Positions 1-9,507 of a stretch of 64,000 bases of DNA are shown here, piece by piece (position 1 is the first letter of the stretch; each line of letters begins with the position of its first letter). The stretch is taken from NCBI GenBank assembly GCA_046051225.1, contig JBJOOR010000011.1, forward strand, positions 1 to 64,000, written 5' to 3'. This DNA comes from CAIODY01 sp046051225 (GTDB taxonomy: Bacteria > Bacteroidota > Bacteroidia > Chitinophagales > CAIODY01). The position numbers and the translations under genes were made by a program. The notes under the pieces are model-generated. The model saw only the letters and a list, made by a program, of their open reading frames with translations. It searched no databases and was not told the origin of the DNA.

Positions 1-3000
1 CCGTTTGGATGTTTTGAACAGGTGTTGTATTCCATGAATAAGTATAAGTGCCCGAACCACCTGTTGGTGTTGTACAGGTTACTGCACCGTTTGTGCCCCC
101 ATTACATAATATTGCTGTGGAGATAGAGGCTGTTACTGTGCTTAATGCTAATGGCTGTGTAACAGTTGTTGATGATGTTAAACTTCCACAATTATTGGCA
201 TCATTAACGGTAACGGTATAAGTTCCAATAGGAAGATTAGTAGCTGTTTGGGTTGTTTGAATGGGCGATGTATTCCATGAATATTGATATGGCGGTGTAC
301 CACCTGTTGGCAGCGAAACAGTTACACTTCCATCGCTTCCGCCATTGCAACTTACATTGGTTAATCTGGATGCTAAAATAGTTCCCATTGGCAATGGCTG
401 TGTAATAATTACCGAAGCCGTATCGGTACAAACACCATTACTAACTGTAACAATATAAGTTCCTGCAAATAAATTTGAAATAGTTGCAGCATTTTGAATA
501 GGCGAAGTATTCCAACTATAAGTATAAATTCCAATTGGATTTACAACCACCGTTGCATCGCCATCATGATTACCAAAACAACTAATATTTGTTCCTGAAA
601 CCGATGCTGAAAATGTAGGCGCAACATGAATTATCACCGTATCTTTTTTTATACATAAAGCAGAATTGGTAACCGAAATAACGTAGGTAGTGGTTACACT
701 TGGCGTTGCTATTGGGTTTGCAATAGATGAATTACTTAAACCAATCGATGGACTCCATGAATAGCTAAATGGCGAACCACTGCCCGTTGCAGTTGCATTT
801 AATGGAACACTATTGCCTGCGCATATGGTTGTATCACGGGATGGATTGATAGTAAAAATATTTACATTAACCAAAACCGATGCTGATGCACCCGAACATG
901 AACCGCCTGTAACCGTTACAGTATAAGCTTTTGTTGAGTTTACAGTTGCAATTGGATTATTGATTAACGAATTATTTAAATCAGATGGTGATGACCATGA
1001 GTAATTATAAACGGGTGTATTTAAACAAACATTAAATTGAATATCTGGTCGGATAGTAGAACGAAATGCAGCCGCCAACGAGCATCCTGCATCATTATCA
1101 GCATAATTATACAAAACTAAATTTACGCCAGTAAAATTGGTTGACCGTACATAATCCCAATTGCTATAATCGCCAACGGCATTATCATAACAAAATTCAA
1201 CAATAATATTATTTACATTATCCCAAAAATAAGGCGTAGTTAAAGTAAAATTATTCCAACCACTTGTGGTACTAATACCCAATGGCGAATAATAAACGGT
1301 TGTTAATCCCGAAATAAAATTACTACCCGATGGATAATTGTTATTTGATGCACAACCCATTTTTATGGTAAAATTTTTATAAGGTAATGTGCTGGCTTTC
1401 GAGCTTACAAAAAATGCTAAATCGTAAATATTTCCAGCCGTAATACCTGCTGCATTCAAATCAGCTTTTCTATAAATAAATTGCGAACGAGCATCTTCAT
1501 TGCCACCCGTAAAAGGATAAAATTGAGTAACTGCACCATTGCCCACTGTGTATGGTGTAGTGCCTGCACAAGCCGTTGTAGCTGGCCCACATACAGGTGT
1601 AATGCTTGCATTTAATTGTGTAGTTGCACCTGGGCAAACTGTAGTTGGTGTGGCTGATACTGTTAAATTTGAAATGCCTGGCATCACTGTAATCACCATG
1701 CTATCAGCACTTGAGCAACTTCCATTATTGATGGTAAGATGATATGTGGTAGTAACTGTAGGCGATGCTGTAGGGTTTAAACAATTAGTACATGAAAGGT
1801 TTGTAGCTGGACTCCATTGATAATTTACACTTGGCGGAGTAGGAAAAACATAACCTGATAAAATTGCCGAAGCACCATTGCAAATACTAATATCGTAACC
1901 TGCATTCACAGTGTATTGCGGCAATACTGTAATTATTTTTGTAAATGTATCGCTGCAACCTGTTGATGAATTTACAATTAATTTCACTGAATAATTGCCC
2001 GAATTATTAAATAAATGTGTTGGGTTTTGTGCTGAACTACTATCCAAAAATCTACTAAATAAATCGCCAAAATTCCATTTATAATTTGTGATGGTAGCAC
2101 CACCAATAATACTTGATGTATTTGAAAAAGCTACCGAACCGCCTACACATACGGTATCAACCGATGTAAAATTGGCGTTCAAATTTGTAACTGTAATTGT
2201 TTTTGTTCCTGTTGATGAACCGCAAACCCCTGCCGATGCTGTAACCGTGTAAGTTATTGTAGCAGTAGTGGTTGAAATTGGATTTGAAATATTTGAATTA
2301 TTTAAAGCCGTAGTTGGTAACCAAGTGAAACTTACACCTGCATTGCTGGGTGTACAAACATTTAATCTTACATCTGGTCTGGAATAAATGTAATTGTAAT
2401 ACGATGAAAGGTTGCAACCCGATGTGCCATAAGCGTTGTAGCTTACTACAGATGGATAAGATGTGCTGGTTGCATTTACATAATCATAATAACTTGATGA
2501 TGCATTATCATAACATATTTCAATTACAAGATTCGAATTTTTATCCCAACTATAAGGCGTAGTTAATACAAAATTATTCCAAGATGAACCCACAGTGGTA
2601 ATGCCCGAAGTATTGCTGTAAACAGTTGTTAAACCTGTTGCCCATTGTGTTAATGCAGTATCAGTTGTACAACCAATTTTGATGGTAAAATTTTCATACG
2701 GAATAGTGCTGCCTTTATAATTTACATACAAGGCAATATCTTTAATAATGCCACCCACAATTCCTGCTGCGTTTAGTTCCGATTTTCTGTACAACATCTG
2801 TGTTCTTGCATCATCATAAAAACCAATAAATGGTGGTGCTGATGTAAAAAAACCATTATTACCACCCACAATATATTGAGCCGATGAGCCACAAGCCTCA
2901 TTTGTAGCACCGCAAGTGGTAGGCAAAATTGAAGCATTTAATTGCACTGGCGATGGCGTACAAATAGCAGATTGCGAAGCCGAAACAGTTACCGTTGATA

Positions 3001-4459
3001 AGGGTTGAATAACTGTAACGATGATAGAATCTGTTCTGCTACAACCATTCGGATAATAATTTGTAGTGAAATAATAAGTAGTAGTTGCTGTTGGAGTAGC
3101 AATCGGATTTTTACAATTTGTACAAGATAAACCTGTGGTAGGAAACCAACTATAAGTATAATTAGTTCCTGCAATGCTTGGCGTAGCAGGTGTTACAGAT
3201 GCATGTAAATGCGCCGATGCACCGCTGCAAATGGTAGTATCATTGCCTGCATTTACTGCAATTGATGGAATAATTACAATCGTTTTTGTAACAGTACTTG
3301 ATACACAACTGATATTGGATGTAACTACTAACGAAACCGTGTAAGTGCCTGCCGCAGTGAATAAATGTGTTGCATTTTGCGATGTACTTGTATTCAAACT
3401 TCCGCTACCTGCATTACCAAAATTCCAATTCCATTGATTTACAAATGTACCTGCACCTAATGAATACGATGCATCTGTAAATTGAACTGGACTATTCAAA
3501 CAAAAAGTATCAGGTGCTGAAAACACTGCCACTGGCGGTGTTGATGGTGTTACCAAAGTCATTAAAGTATCAATGCAACCATAGCCGCTATCGGGTGTAA
3601 GTACTACATAATATTTTGTGGGCGAAGCTGGTGCAGGAATAGTAATTGAAATACCCGTTCCAACCGCAGTTGCCATTGTTGAATCTCTCCACGAATAATT
3701 GGCAAAGCCTGGTGGTGCTGTAAATGTAGCTGTTGATGAACCAGGGCAATAGCCATTTAATATTTGAAATGAACCACAACTTACATCTACATAAGCATAA
3801 CCAAAATGCCCACCATACGAGCAATCAGCCGTTGTAAATTGTACAATAATAGTTTTTCCTGCAAGACTCGAAAAATTTAATGTTCTGGTTTTCCATGGTT
3901 GATACCAAATGCCAAAACCAATTGATGATTGAAAAAAACCTGGCAAATTAGAACTGGCAATAAATGGATTGGGCAAACATTTTACTGGCAAACCTGTTGC
4001 CGAATCAAATGCTTCAACTGTAAATCGTGGCTGGGCATACGATGGATGACCTGGATCTTCAAACACCACAGCATAGCTATACAACAAGCTATATAAATTG
4101 CTACCACTTGGTATTCTGAATTTATAACTTACTCTTTCGGCTTGATTGCCAGCTTGATCGTTTCCTAATTTTATAGATGTAGTTCCACCCGTTGGCGATA
4201 CTACAGGAAAGTTGCCATAAGGGTCAACACTTGTTCCTGTTTTTATATCATGACGATTAGATATTGGAGTGCCCGAATTAGCCACAGTGATAATATTCTG
4301 CACACCATTATCGGTTACCGAACCGATATAAGTTGTCCAAAAATTAAAATTTCCATTTTCAAAATCAATATTTTGAGGGCAAGAATTTTGGGCAAACAAA
4401 TGCTGATTAAGTGAAAATAATACAGCTATAAAAAAAAGCAGGTTACTTTTCTTCATCAT
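1..4459 (-). CDS. Giant PKD/SprB-repeat secreted surface protein (C-terminus outside window)
   Basis: The reading frame stays open from ATG 4459 to the left edge (about 1,486 codons), so the C-terminus is missing. A signal peptide (start MMKKSNLLFF, Ala-Gln cleavage after LFA) is followed by a roughly 230-residue jelly-roll-like domain, then alternating PKD and Ig-like domains, two copies of a Cys-containing module with the sequence YRKADLNAAGI or a close variant, and finally SprB-type repeats (SCNGGSDGSVTV, then GTYTVTVNDANNCG). Such proteins are exported by the type IX system and serve as surface adhesins or gliding components. I expect a T9SS sorting domain just beyond the window, but it is not visible. 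Class is confident; ligand unknown. Confidence 0.85.
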   Translation of the reverse strand, partial: MMKKSNLLFFIAVLFSLNQHLFAQNSCPQNIDFENGNFNFWTTYIGSVTDNGVQNIITVANSGTPISNRHDIKTGTSVDPYGNFPVVSPTGGTTSIKLGNDQAGNQAERVSYKFRIPSGSNLYSLLYSYAVVFEDPGHPSYAQPRFTVEAFDSATGLPVKCLPNPFIASSNLPGFFQSSIGFGIWYQPWKTRTLNFSSLAGKTIIVQFTTADCSYGGHFGYAYVDVSCGSFQILNGYCPGSSTATFTAPPGFANYSWRDSTMATAVGTGISITIPAPASPTKYYVVLTPDSGYGCIDTLMTLVTPSTPPVAVFSAPDTFCLNSPVQFTDASYSLGAGTFVNQWNWNFGNAGSGSLNTSTSQNATHLFTAAGTYTVSLVVTSNISCVSSTVTKTIVIIPSIAVNAGNDTTICSGASAHLHASVTPATPSIAGTNYTYSWFPTTGLSCTNCKNPIATPTATTTYYFTTNYYPNGCSRTDSIIVTVIQPLSTVTVSASQSAICTPSPVQLNASILPTTCGATNEACGSSAQYIVGGNNGFFTSAPPFIGFYDDARTQMLYRKSELNAAGIVGGIIKDIALYVNYKGSTIPYENFTIKIGCTTDTALTQWATGLTTVYSNTSGITTVGSSWNNFVLTTPYSWDKNSNLVIEICYDNASSSYYDYVNATSTSYPSVVSYNAYGTSGCNLSSYYNYIYSRPDVRLNVCTPSNAGVSFTWLPTTALNNSNISNPISTTTATITYTVTASAGVCGSSTGTKTITVTNLNANFTSVDTVCVGGSVAFSNTSSIIGGATITNYKWNFGDLFSRFLDSSSAQNPTHLFNNSGNYSVKLIVNSSTGCSDTFTKIITVLPQYTVNAGYDISICNGASAILSGYVFPTPPSVNYQWSPATNLSCTNCLNPTASPTVTTTYHLTINNGSCSSADSMVITVMPGISNLTVSATPTTVCPGATTQLNASITPVCGPATTACAGTTPYTVGNGAVTQFYPFTGGNEDARSQFIYRKADLNAAGITAGNIYDLAFFVSSKASTLPYKNFTIKMGCASNNNYPSGSNFISGLTTVYYSPLGISTTSGWNNFTLTTPYFWDNVNNIIVEFCYDNAVGDYSNWDYVRSTNFTGVNLVLYNYADNDAGCSLAAAFRSTIRPDIQFNVCLNTPVYNYSWSSPSDLNNSLINNPIATVNSTKAYTVTVTGGSCSGASASVLVNVNIFTINPSRDTTICAGNSVPLNATATGSGSPFSYSWSPSIGLSNSSIANPIATPSVTTTYVISVTNSALCIKKDTVIIHVAPTFSASVSGTNISCFGNHDGDATVVVNPIGIYTYSWNTSPIQNAATISNLFAGTYIVTVSNGVCTDTASVIITQPLPMGTILASRLTNVSCNGGSDGSVTVSLPTGGTPPYQYSWNTSPIQTTQTATNLPIGTYTVTVNDANNCGSLTSSTTVTQPLALSTVTASISTAILCNGGTNGAVTCTTPTGGSGTYTYSWNTTPVQNIQT
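890..3524 (-). repeat. Two tandem ~1.35-kb coding repeats inside the giant surface protein
   Basis: Two consecutive blocks, about 3524-2190 and 2170-890, encode the same domain order: a PKD domain, an Ig-like domain containing LSCTNC, a unique module of about 190 residues, and a closing Ig-like domain. Matching landmarks include QLNASI, the pair YRKSELNAAGI/YRKADLNAAGI, FTIKIGC/FTIKMGC, and a Trp-Asn-Asn-Phe followed by LTTPY. The copies have diverged clearly at protein level, so the duplication is old. Boundaries are estimated by eye. Confidence 0.75.
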
Positions 4460-4641
4460 AAACAAAGTGGTTTTAAAACGTAATTTAACTAATTGGTAAA
4501 ATTAAATAAATTCAAACTGAAATTCCGATTTTCAATAAGAATAAATCGTTTTGTTTTTCAACCAAAATAAAGCTTTAATGTGCAATAAATACTACGTAAT
4601 TCAACGTAATAAAATAAGCGGATAGCGTATTGTTTTTTAGA

Positions 4642-5298
4642 TTAAAACAATTGTTGATTTTCGATAATAGAAATTTTTTGCTCGGTTTTTTGTAGTGCAA
4701 ATGCAATCATTTTTGCAGCCACTTGTTTGGCTTCAATGCCAGCATATTTTTTAAATTTACCTTTCATCAAAAAAGATAATTGCGTCATCATTTTTTGAAA
4801 TATAATTTCTAATAAACGCTTTTCTGTTCTGTTGCCTAGCAATAATGCAGGGCGAAAAATAAATAGTTGATTTAGATGTAATTGTTGCAAAGCTATTTCT
4901 AATAAACCTTTTACATGAGGATAAAAAAATATTGATTTTTCATTAGCGCCTGCCGATGAAACCAACAATACCTTTTGTACAGAATTTTGTTTTGCCACTT
5001 GTGCTATGCTGAATGGCAAATGCAAATCAATTGCTTTAAAAGCCTCTTTGCTGCCAGCTTTTTTAATAGTAGTGCCTGTGCAAATAAATAAATCATCGCC
5101 TATAATATTTGCTTTTAAAATATTTTCATCTGCAAAATCGGTTACAATTTGTTGTAGTTTTATATGCTGAATGGGCAATGATCTTCTTACCAAAATAATT
5201 ACTTTTTGATAAGCAGGTTCAGCCAATAAATCTTGCAATAAAAAATTGCCAATAAGCCCCGAAGCACCTATTAATACTGCTATTTTCATTGTATTCAA
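4642..5298 (-). CDS. NAD(P)-binding Rossmann-fold protein, HTATIP2/epimerase-like
   Basis: The 218-residue protein begins with a beta strand and the nucleotide-binding loop GASGLIG (about residues 12-18), followed by VRR after the second strand. That layout is typical of short atypical SDR proteins of the NAD(P)H-binding/HTATIP2 type. Later features are a CTGTT segment and VLLVSSAGAN, a usual active-site strand of the class. It ends close to the expected length. It lies 26 bp after the DUF3467 gene on the same strand and is probably cotranscribed. A second in-frame ATG three codons in (MKIAVLIGAS) is an equally good start. The substrate cannot be inferred. Confidence 0.75.
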   Translation of the reverse strand: MNTMKIAVLIGASGLIGNFLLQDLLAEPAYQKVIILVRRSLPIQHIKLQQIVTDFADENILKANIIGDDLFICTGTTIKKAGSKEAFKAIDLHLPFSIAQVAKQNSVQKVLLVSSAGANEKSIFFYPHVKGLLEIALQQLHLNQLFIFRPALLLGNRTEKRLLEIIFQKMMTQLSFLMKGKFKKYAGIEAKQVAAKMIAFALQKTEQKISIIENQQLF

Positions 5299-5324
5299 AC
5301 TTCTAATCTCAAAATTCTATAAAC

Positions 5325-5651
5325 CTACGCCATTGCAGCAGGGCCACCAAAATTCATGGGCAATGGGGGTGGCATTTCGGTATCTTTTATCATACCATGT
5401 TGAGCTTCAAATTTTTTAATATTATCTGTTAATGCATGCATCAATCTTTTAGCATGTTGGGGTGTAAGAATAATTCTCGATTTTACTTTAGCCTTAGGCA
5501 CACCCGGTACTATTTTTACAAAATCAATAATAAATTCGCTGGGGCTGTGGGTTATGATAGCTAAATTGCTATAAATACCTTCGGCTATTTCATCTGTAAG
5601 TTCAATGTTTATTTGCCCTTCTTGCATTTCGGGTTGATTATTATTGCTCAT
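5325..5651 (-). CDS. DUF3467 family protein
   Basis: This 108-residue acidic protein matches the DUF3467 pattern: INIELTDEIAEGIYSNLA, then FIIDFVKIVPG, then RIILTPQHAKRLMHAL, and an amphipathic C-terminal helix ending in a Pro/Met-rich tail. The family is widespread in Bacteroidota and other phyla and its function is unknown. No signal peptide or membrane segment is present, so it is presumably cytoplasmic. It is the first gene of a two-gene operon with the NAD(P)-binding protein downstream, and an exact TAnnTTTG box lies 36 bp upstream. Confidence 0.8.
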   Translation of the reverse strand: MSNNNQPEMQEGQINIELTDEIAEGIYSNLAIITHSPSEFIIDFVKIVPGVPKAKVKSRIILTPQHAKRLMHALTDNIKKFEAQHGMIKDTEMPPPLPMNFGGPAAMA

Positions 5652-5686
5652 TTTTTTATTTAGTTTTATATTGAATATAATTTTAG

Positions 5687-5694
5687 CAAAAGTA
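5687..5694 (-). promoter_or_regulatory. -7 box for the DUF3467 operon
   Basis: On the minus strand the sequence reads TACTTTTG, an exact match to the Bacteroidota -7 consensus TAnnTTTG, 36 bp before the DUF3467 start. No TTG is found 18-21 bp upstream, so only half of the promoter is supported. Confidence 0.45.
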
Positions 5695-5825
5695 GTTTAA
5701 TTTTACAAGCATATAAAATTCGTTTTTTATGTACAAAAATAAATTTGCAATTGTACCTCAACTTAGATTAGATTTACAAAACAAAAATATGAATGCGATT
5801 TTTATAGAATAAAGTTTGTAAAGTT

Positions 5826-6017
5826 ATGTTACAACAATATATTGAACTAAGCCAAACCAATAAATGCGATAGCATGAGTGTGAAGGCAAGGCAAAAGTTA
5901 TACTCAGATTCGAATCAACAGCAACAGTTTCGTTTTTTTTGCAATGGAATATACTCTATACAGATTATTAGTAATACCATTTTGGTAGATACTAAGAAAG
6001 TGGTAATAGCTAAGTGA
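5826..6017 (+). pseudogene. Detached remnant of a T9SS type A sorting domain
   Basis: This 63-codon frame ends in GIYSIQIISNTILVDTKKVV, followed by IAK and a stop. That is the typical last strand of a T9SS type A C-terminal sorting domain (G-[IVL]-Y ... KK). The residues before it (Lys/Gln-rich, SNQQQQFRFFC) do not look like the upstream part of such a domain, and there is no cargo domain or signal peptide. I read it as the 3' end of a lost T9SS cargo gene. Its TGA overlaps the GTG start of the next gene. It may or may not be translated. The rest of 5652-6013 shows nothing else. Confidence 0.5.
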
Positions 6018-7549
6018 TAAAATCATTTTGGTGTTTAATCTTATTAATTATACTTGTGCCAAAATTAATTTTGGCACAAGTATCTTTTACCAAAGAATAC
6101 TTTATTGTTAATCAACAGCATCCTCAAAAAATAATTAAAAATGGGGAAAAACTATTTGTTTGCGGAGCAGAATACCACAATTTAAATAATCATTTTAATG
6201 GCTTTATTTTAACAACCAATATTAATGGAGATTCTTTAAACTATTTATCAACGAGGGATACTATTTCTAATTCTTTTAATGATATTCTAATTAATGATAG
6301 TTTAATTTTAGTTGCAGGTGATAGAGATAGTTCAAAAACATATTCCGATGCTACTTTTTTTGTTTATTCATTGGTATCAAATAAAAAAGTTGCACGAATT
6401 AATTTTGGAGACGCAGATGGAGATATATTTCTGAAAATATTAATTGATAAAAGCAACAATATTTATCTAATTGGATGGGTTGTTTTAACACCTTTAGTTG
6501 ATGCCAACGTAAAAGTGGTAAAATGTAAGCAAGACGGCACTTTAGTATGGGGAAAAAATTATGGTGGTGTAGGTCAACAAGGAGGATACGGTGCAATGTT
6601 TGCTGAAAATGAAAATCTAATAATTTGTGGTACAACAAATCGTTATTCTATACCATCACCTATAAGTGGTCAGTTAGAAAATGATGGATATTTGATTTGT
6701 ATTGACACACTTGGCAGTGTGATTTGGGAAAAAAATTACACAATTAATAATCTTCCAACAATTGCTGAATCATTTCAATCTATCACAAGTTGTAAGGGAA
6801 ATCAATTTATTTGTTCGGGATATTTGAATGATGAAACTATCATACAAAATGATCCTAATTATGATTATGAAGCTTTGCTATATATGGTAAATGATACAGG
6901 GAAAGTAATATGGTATAAGCGTTTTTTTATTGATACTAAGCTAGATAAGTCTAAATGGTATAAAAGCTATTTTACTAAAGTGATACAAGATGTAGCTGGA
7001 AATATTTTATTGTTAGGAACATACAGAGATATGAATACTTTTAATATAGATAAAGTAGGATTTCTTTGTAAGTACAATCCCGAACATGATACTATTTATT
7101 GGCGTATTGAATTTAAAGAATTGGATCATGATTTTGAAGCTAATGACTTTGTTTTAAATGATGATGGAAGTGTATTTGTTGTATTAGAAAAATGGCCAAT
7201 ACCCATTTATTCATCAGATGTAATATTAGTAAAAATAGATAATACAGGTTGTTTAATGGATGAATGCCATATTGGGCAGCCTCATTTTAATACAAATGGT
7301 ATTGTGTTTCCTAATCCATTTACCAATGAATTTAATTTACAATTTACTGAAAATGTAAGTGAAGTAAATTTAAGTATGTATAATGCTGTAGGGCAGTTGG
7401 TGGCAAGTAATACACTAAAACCCAAGCCTACAGCCGAGGGCAATTATTATGTAAATTATCAAGCGCCAACTTTATCTAAAGGTTTGTATTTTTATCAGCT
7501 AACTGCTGATGGGAACATAATTACAAAAGGAAAAATAATGAAACAATGA
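6014..7549 (+). CDS. Secreted beta-propeller-like protein with T9SS type A sorting domain
   Basis: 511 residues from a GTG start. A signal peptide (hydrophobic core CLILLIILVPKLILA, cleavage before QVSF) leads into about 390 residues of repeated strands of the form NGDSLNY, DGTLVWGKNYGG, LGSVIWEKNY and TGKVIWYKRFF. This pattern of W/Y-K-x-[FY] strands is common in delta-60/PQQ-like propellers. The last 85 residues are a T9SS type A domain (VFPNPFTNEFNLQF ... LSKGLYFYQL ... KGKIMKQ), so the protein should cross the outer membrane through T9SS and be surface-anchored or released. The start overlaps the stop of the upstream remnant. Ligand or activity unknown. Confidence 0.8.
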   Translation: MIKSFWCLILLIILVPKLILAQVSFTKEYFIVNQQHPQKIIKNGEKLFVCGAEYHNLNNHFNGFILTTNINGDSLNYLSTRDTISNSFNDILINDSLILVAGDRDSSKTYSDATFFVYSLVSNKKVARINFGDADGDIFLKILIDKSNNIYLIGWVVLTPLVDANVKVVKCKQDGTLVWGKNYGGVGQQGGYGAMFAENENLIICGTTNRYSIPSPISGQLENDGYLICIDTLGSVIWEKNYTINNLPTIAESFQSITSCKGNQFICSGYLNDETIIQNDPNYDYEALLYMVNDTGKVIWYKRFFIDTKLDKSKWYKSYFTKVIQDVAGNILLLGTYRDMNTFNIDKVGFLCKYNPEHDTIYWRIEFKELDHDFEANDFVLNDDGSVFVVLEKWPIPIYSSDVILVKIDNTGCLMDECHIGQPHFNTNGIVFPNPFTNEFNLQFTENVSEVNLSMYNAVGQLVASNTLKPKPTAEGNYYVNYQAPTLSKGLYFYQLTADGNIITKGKIMKQ

Positions 7550-7586
7550 ATACAATAAGAGCCGCTACTTGTTATTAGTGGCTACA

Positions 7587-7742
7587 ATAGAAATAACTAA
7601 TTTGTTGGGCAAAAGTGTGCACTATTCCCCATTTGCAAAGGGGATGTTTTAATTGATATCTAAAATACCCAGCGGAATATATTTTGTTAAAACCACCGAT
7701 GAACAAGGCAATATTAAAGTGGCTAAATTCGTTAAGCAATAA
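7587..7742 (+). pseudogene. Frameshifted remnant of a second T9SS type A sorting domain
   Basis: In one frame the DNA encodes IEITNLLGKSVHYSPFAKG, then a TAA at 7650-7652, then IPSGIYFVKTTDEQGNIKVA, FVKQ and a stop. This is almost a textbook type A sorting domain. Reading the segment 7643-7660 in the other frame gives DVLIDI, which restores the expected IDISKIPSGIY if about three bases were lost in two steps. No cargo portion precedes it. It overlaps the longest upstream extension of the following peptidase frame, which is one reason to place that gene's start downstream. Confidence 0.7.
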
Positions 7743-7752
7743 AACTATCATC

Positions 7753-9387
7753 TTGAAAAAAACAATCCTACTTCTTACCTTTTTATCACTTTGCTTTCAA
7801 CTAAAAGCACAAGTTTATTTTATTGAATTTAGCAATAAAAAGTCGAATTACACTTTAGCTAATCCATCGGCGTATTTAAGCAACAGAGCTATTTTGCGCC
7901 GCAGCAAACAACATATAAAAACAGATTCAACCGATTTGCCAGTAGTACAAAAATATGTAGATAGCATAGCTGCTACAGGCGTTAAAATAATGGGTAAAAC
8001 TAAATGGCTGAATGGTGTTTTAATTACTACACAAAACCAATCGGCATTAAATAAAATTTATAATTTTCCGTTTGTAAAATCGCATATTCAAGTAAAAGAT
8101 GCAGGCAAGGCGGTTTCGCAAATTCATAAATTTGAAAACACTAATTCAGTTGCGGCTATATCTAATTATAGCAACGATGATTATGGTTTTGCAGCCACCC
8201 AAATAAAAATGTGTAATATAGATTTTTTGCATCGCCAAGGCTTTACAGGCAAAGGGTTGCAAATAGCTGTATTAGATGCAGGATTTATAAATGCAGAAAA
8301 TAATGATGCATTTGCATCATTATGGAATGAAAACCGAATAATAGATTTTTATGATTTTGTACATCAACATGATTCTGTATTTACCGATGCACATCATGGT
8401 GCTTCGGTATTATCATGCATGGCTGTAAATGAGCCTACAAAATTTATAGGCACATCGCCCGATGCTTCTTTTTATTTATTTGAAACAGAAGATATAAAAT
8501 CGGAATATCCAGTTGAAGAATATTATTGGAGCATAGGCGCTGAAAGGGCCGATAGCGCAGGCGCCGATTTAATTAATTCATCATTAGGTTATAATTGGTT
8601 TGATAATGCTATGTATAATCATGCTTTTATTGATATGGATGGAAAAACTTGCCCAGCTTCAAAAGCGGCTACGTTGGCTGGTTCAAAAGGTATGATAGTT
8701 TGTATTTCGGCAGGCAATGAAGGGGCAAATGCATGGTATCATATTGGTACACCAGCCGATGCAAAAAATATTTTAACAGTGGGTGCAGTAAATGAATTTA
8801 GAAACCATTCATTTTTTAGTTCGCATGGTTATAGTGCCGATGGCAGAGTAAAACCCAATGTATGTACAATGGGCGAAAACACAGCATTAATAGATGAATA
8901 TAATAATGTAGAATGGGGCAGCGGTACATCGTTTGCATCGCCATTGCTTTGTGGCATGGCTGCCTGTTTGTGGCAAAAATACCCTACCAGAACAGCATTG
9001 CAAATTGAAAATGCTATTATGCGTTCGGCAAATTTTTATACATCGCCCACCGATTCATTGGGTTATGGAATTCCAGATTTTTCGATAGCAGATAAATTAT
9101 TAGCTGAAAATATTTCGGCAGTAAATGTATCAGCAATTAAGCCCGAAATATTTCCTAATCCATCTACTGAATTACAAATATTTGCGCATAGCAATGTTAA
9201 TCAAAATTGCAAAGTAAGTGTATATAGTATCGAAGGAAAACTTTTAATTGATGAATCAATAGCCGCTTATCAAAACTTAAATACTTATTTTAAAATAGCG
9301 CAAGCCACATCTTTAAATAAAGGCATATATTTAGTAAATTTTAAAATCAACTATATCACGTATCCATTAAAGTGGGTAAAAATGTAG
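7753..9387 (+). CDS. Secreted S8 (subtilisin-like) serine peptidase with T9SS sorting domain
   Basis: I take the TTG at 7753 as start because it gives a compact signal peptide (MKKTILLLTFLSLCFQLKA, cut before QVYF). The same frame is open up to 7684 with an ATG at 7699, but that stretch overlaps the fossil sorting domain. The 544-residue product has the subtilase triad in order: Asp175 in VLDAGF, His215 in HHGASV and Ser393 in GTSFASP, with oxyanion Asn322 in SAGNEG. A propeptide-like region covers about residues 20-150. The last 75 residues are a T9SS type A domain (IFPNPSTE ... LNKGIYLVNF). It is likely a secreted endopeptidase. Confidence 0.9.
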   Translation: MKKTILLLTFLSLCFQLKAQVYFIEFSNKKSNYTLANPSAYLSNRAILRRSKQHIKTDSTDLPVVQKYVDSIAATGVKIMGKTKWLNGVLITTQNQSALNKIYNFPFVKSHIQVKDAGKAVSQIHKFENTNSVAAISNYSNDDYGFAATQIKMCNIDFLHRQGFTGKGLQIAVLDAGFINAENNDAFASLWNENRIIDFYDFVHQHDSVFTDAHHGASVLSCMAVNEPTKFIGTSPDASFYLFETEDIKSEYPVEEYYWSIGAERADSAGADLINSSLGYNWFDNAMYNHAFIDMDGKTCPASKAATLAGSKGMIVCISAGNEGANAWYHIGTPADAKNILTVGAVNEFRNHSFFSSHGYSADGRVKPNVCTMGENTALIDEYNNVEWGSGTSFASPLLCGMAACLWQKYPTRTALQIENAIMRSANFYTSPTDSLGYGIPDFSIADKLLAENISAVNVSAIKPEIFPNPSTELQIFAHSNVNQNCKVSVYSIEGKLLIDESIAAYQNLNTYFKIAQATSLNKGIYLVNFKINYITYPLKWVKM

Positions 9388-9456
9388 CTTGAAATAGCTA
9401 CTGAATCAGCATTATAAATCAATCCTAGTGTCATATTTATTTTTCTCAACAAATAG

Positions 9457-9487
9457 TTGTTTATTAAAAATTGATTTTCTACTTTTG
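9457..9487 (+). promoter_or_regulatory. Promoter of the rpsL-rpsG-fusA operon
   Basis: TTG at 9457-9459 and TACTTTTG at 9480-9487 are separated by 20 bp, matching the Bacteroidota housekeeping promoter (TTG, about 19-21 bp, TAnnTTTG). The -7 box ends 20 bp before the rpsL ATG. Confidence 0.75.
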
Positions 9488-9507
9488 CAGTCCCAAAAAA
9501 AATTGGA

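Noticed and set aside
1539..3824. Several short frames on both strands inside the first giant gene
   Set aside because: They lie wholly within the continuous minus-strand frame and follow its repeats.
7684..7752. Upstream extension of the S8 peptidase to TTG 7684 or ATG 7699
   Set aside because: It would put about 20 charged residues before a perfect signal peptide and overlaps the fossil T9SS domain.
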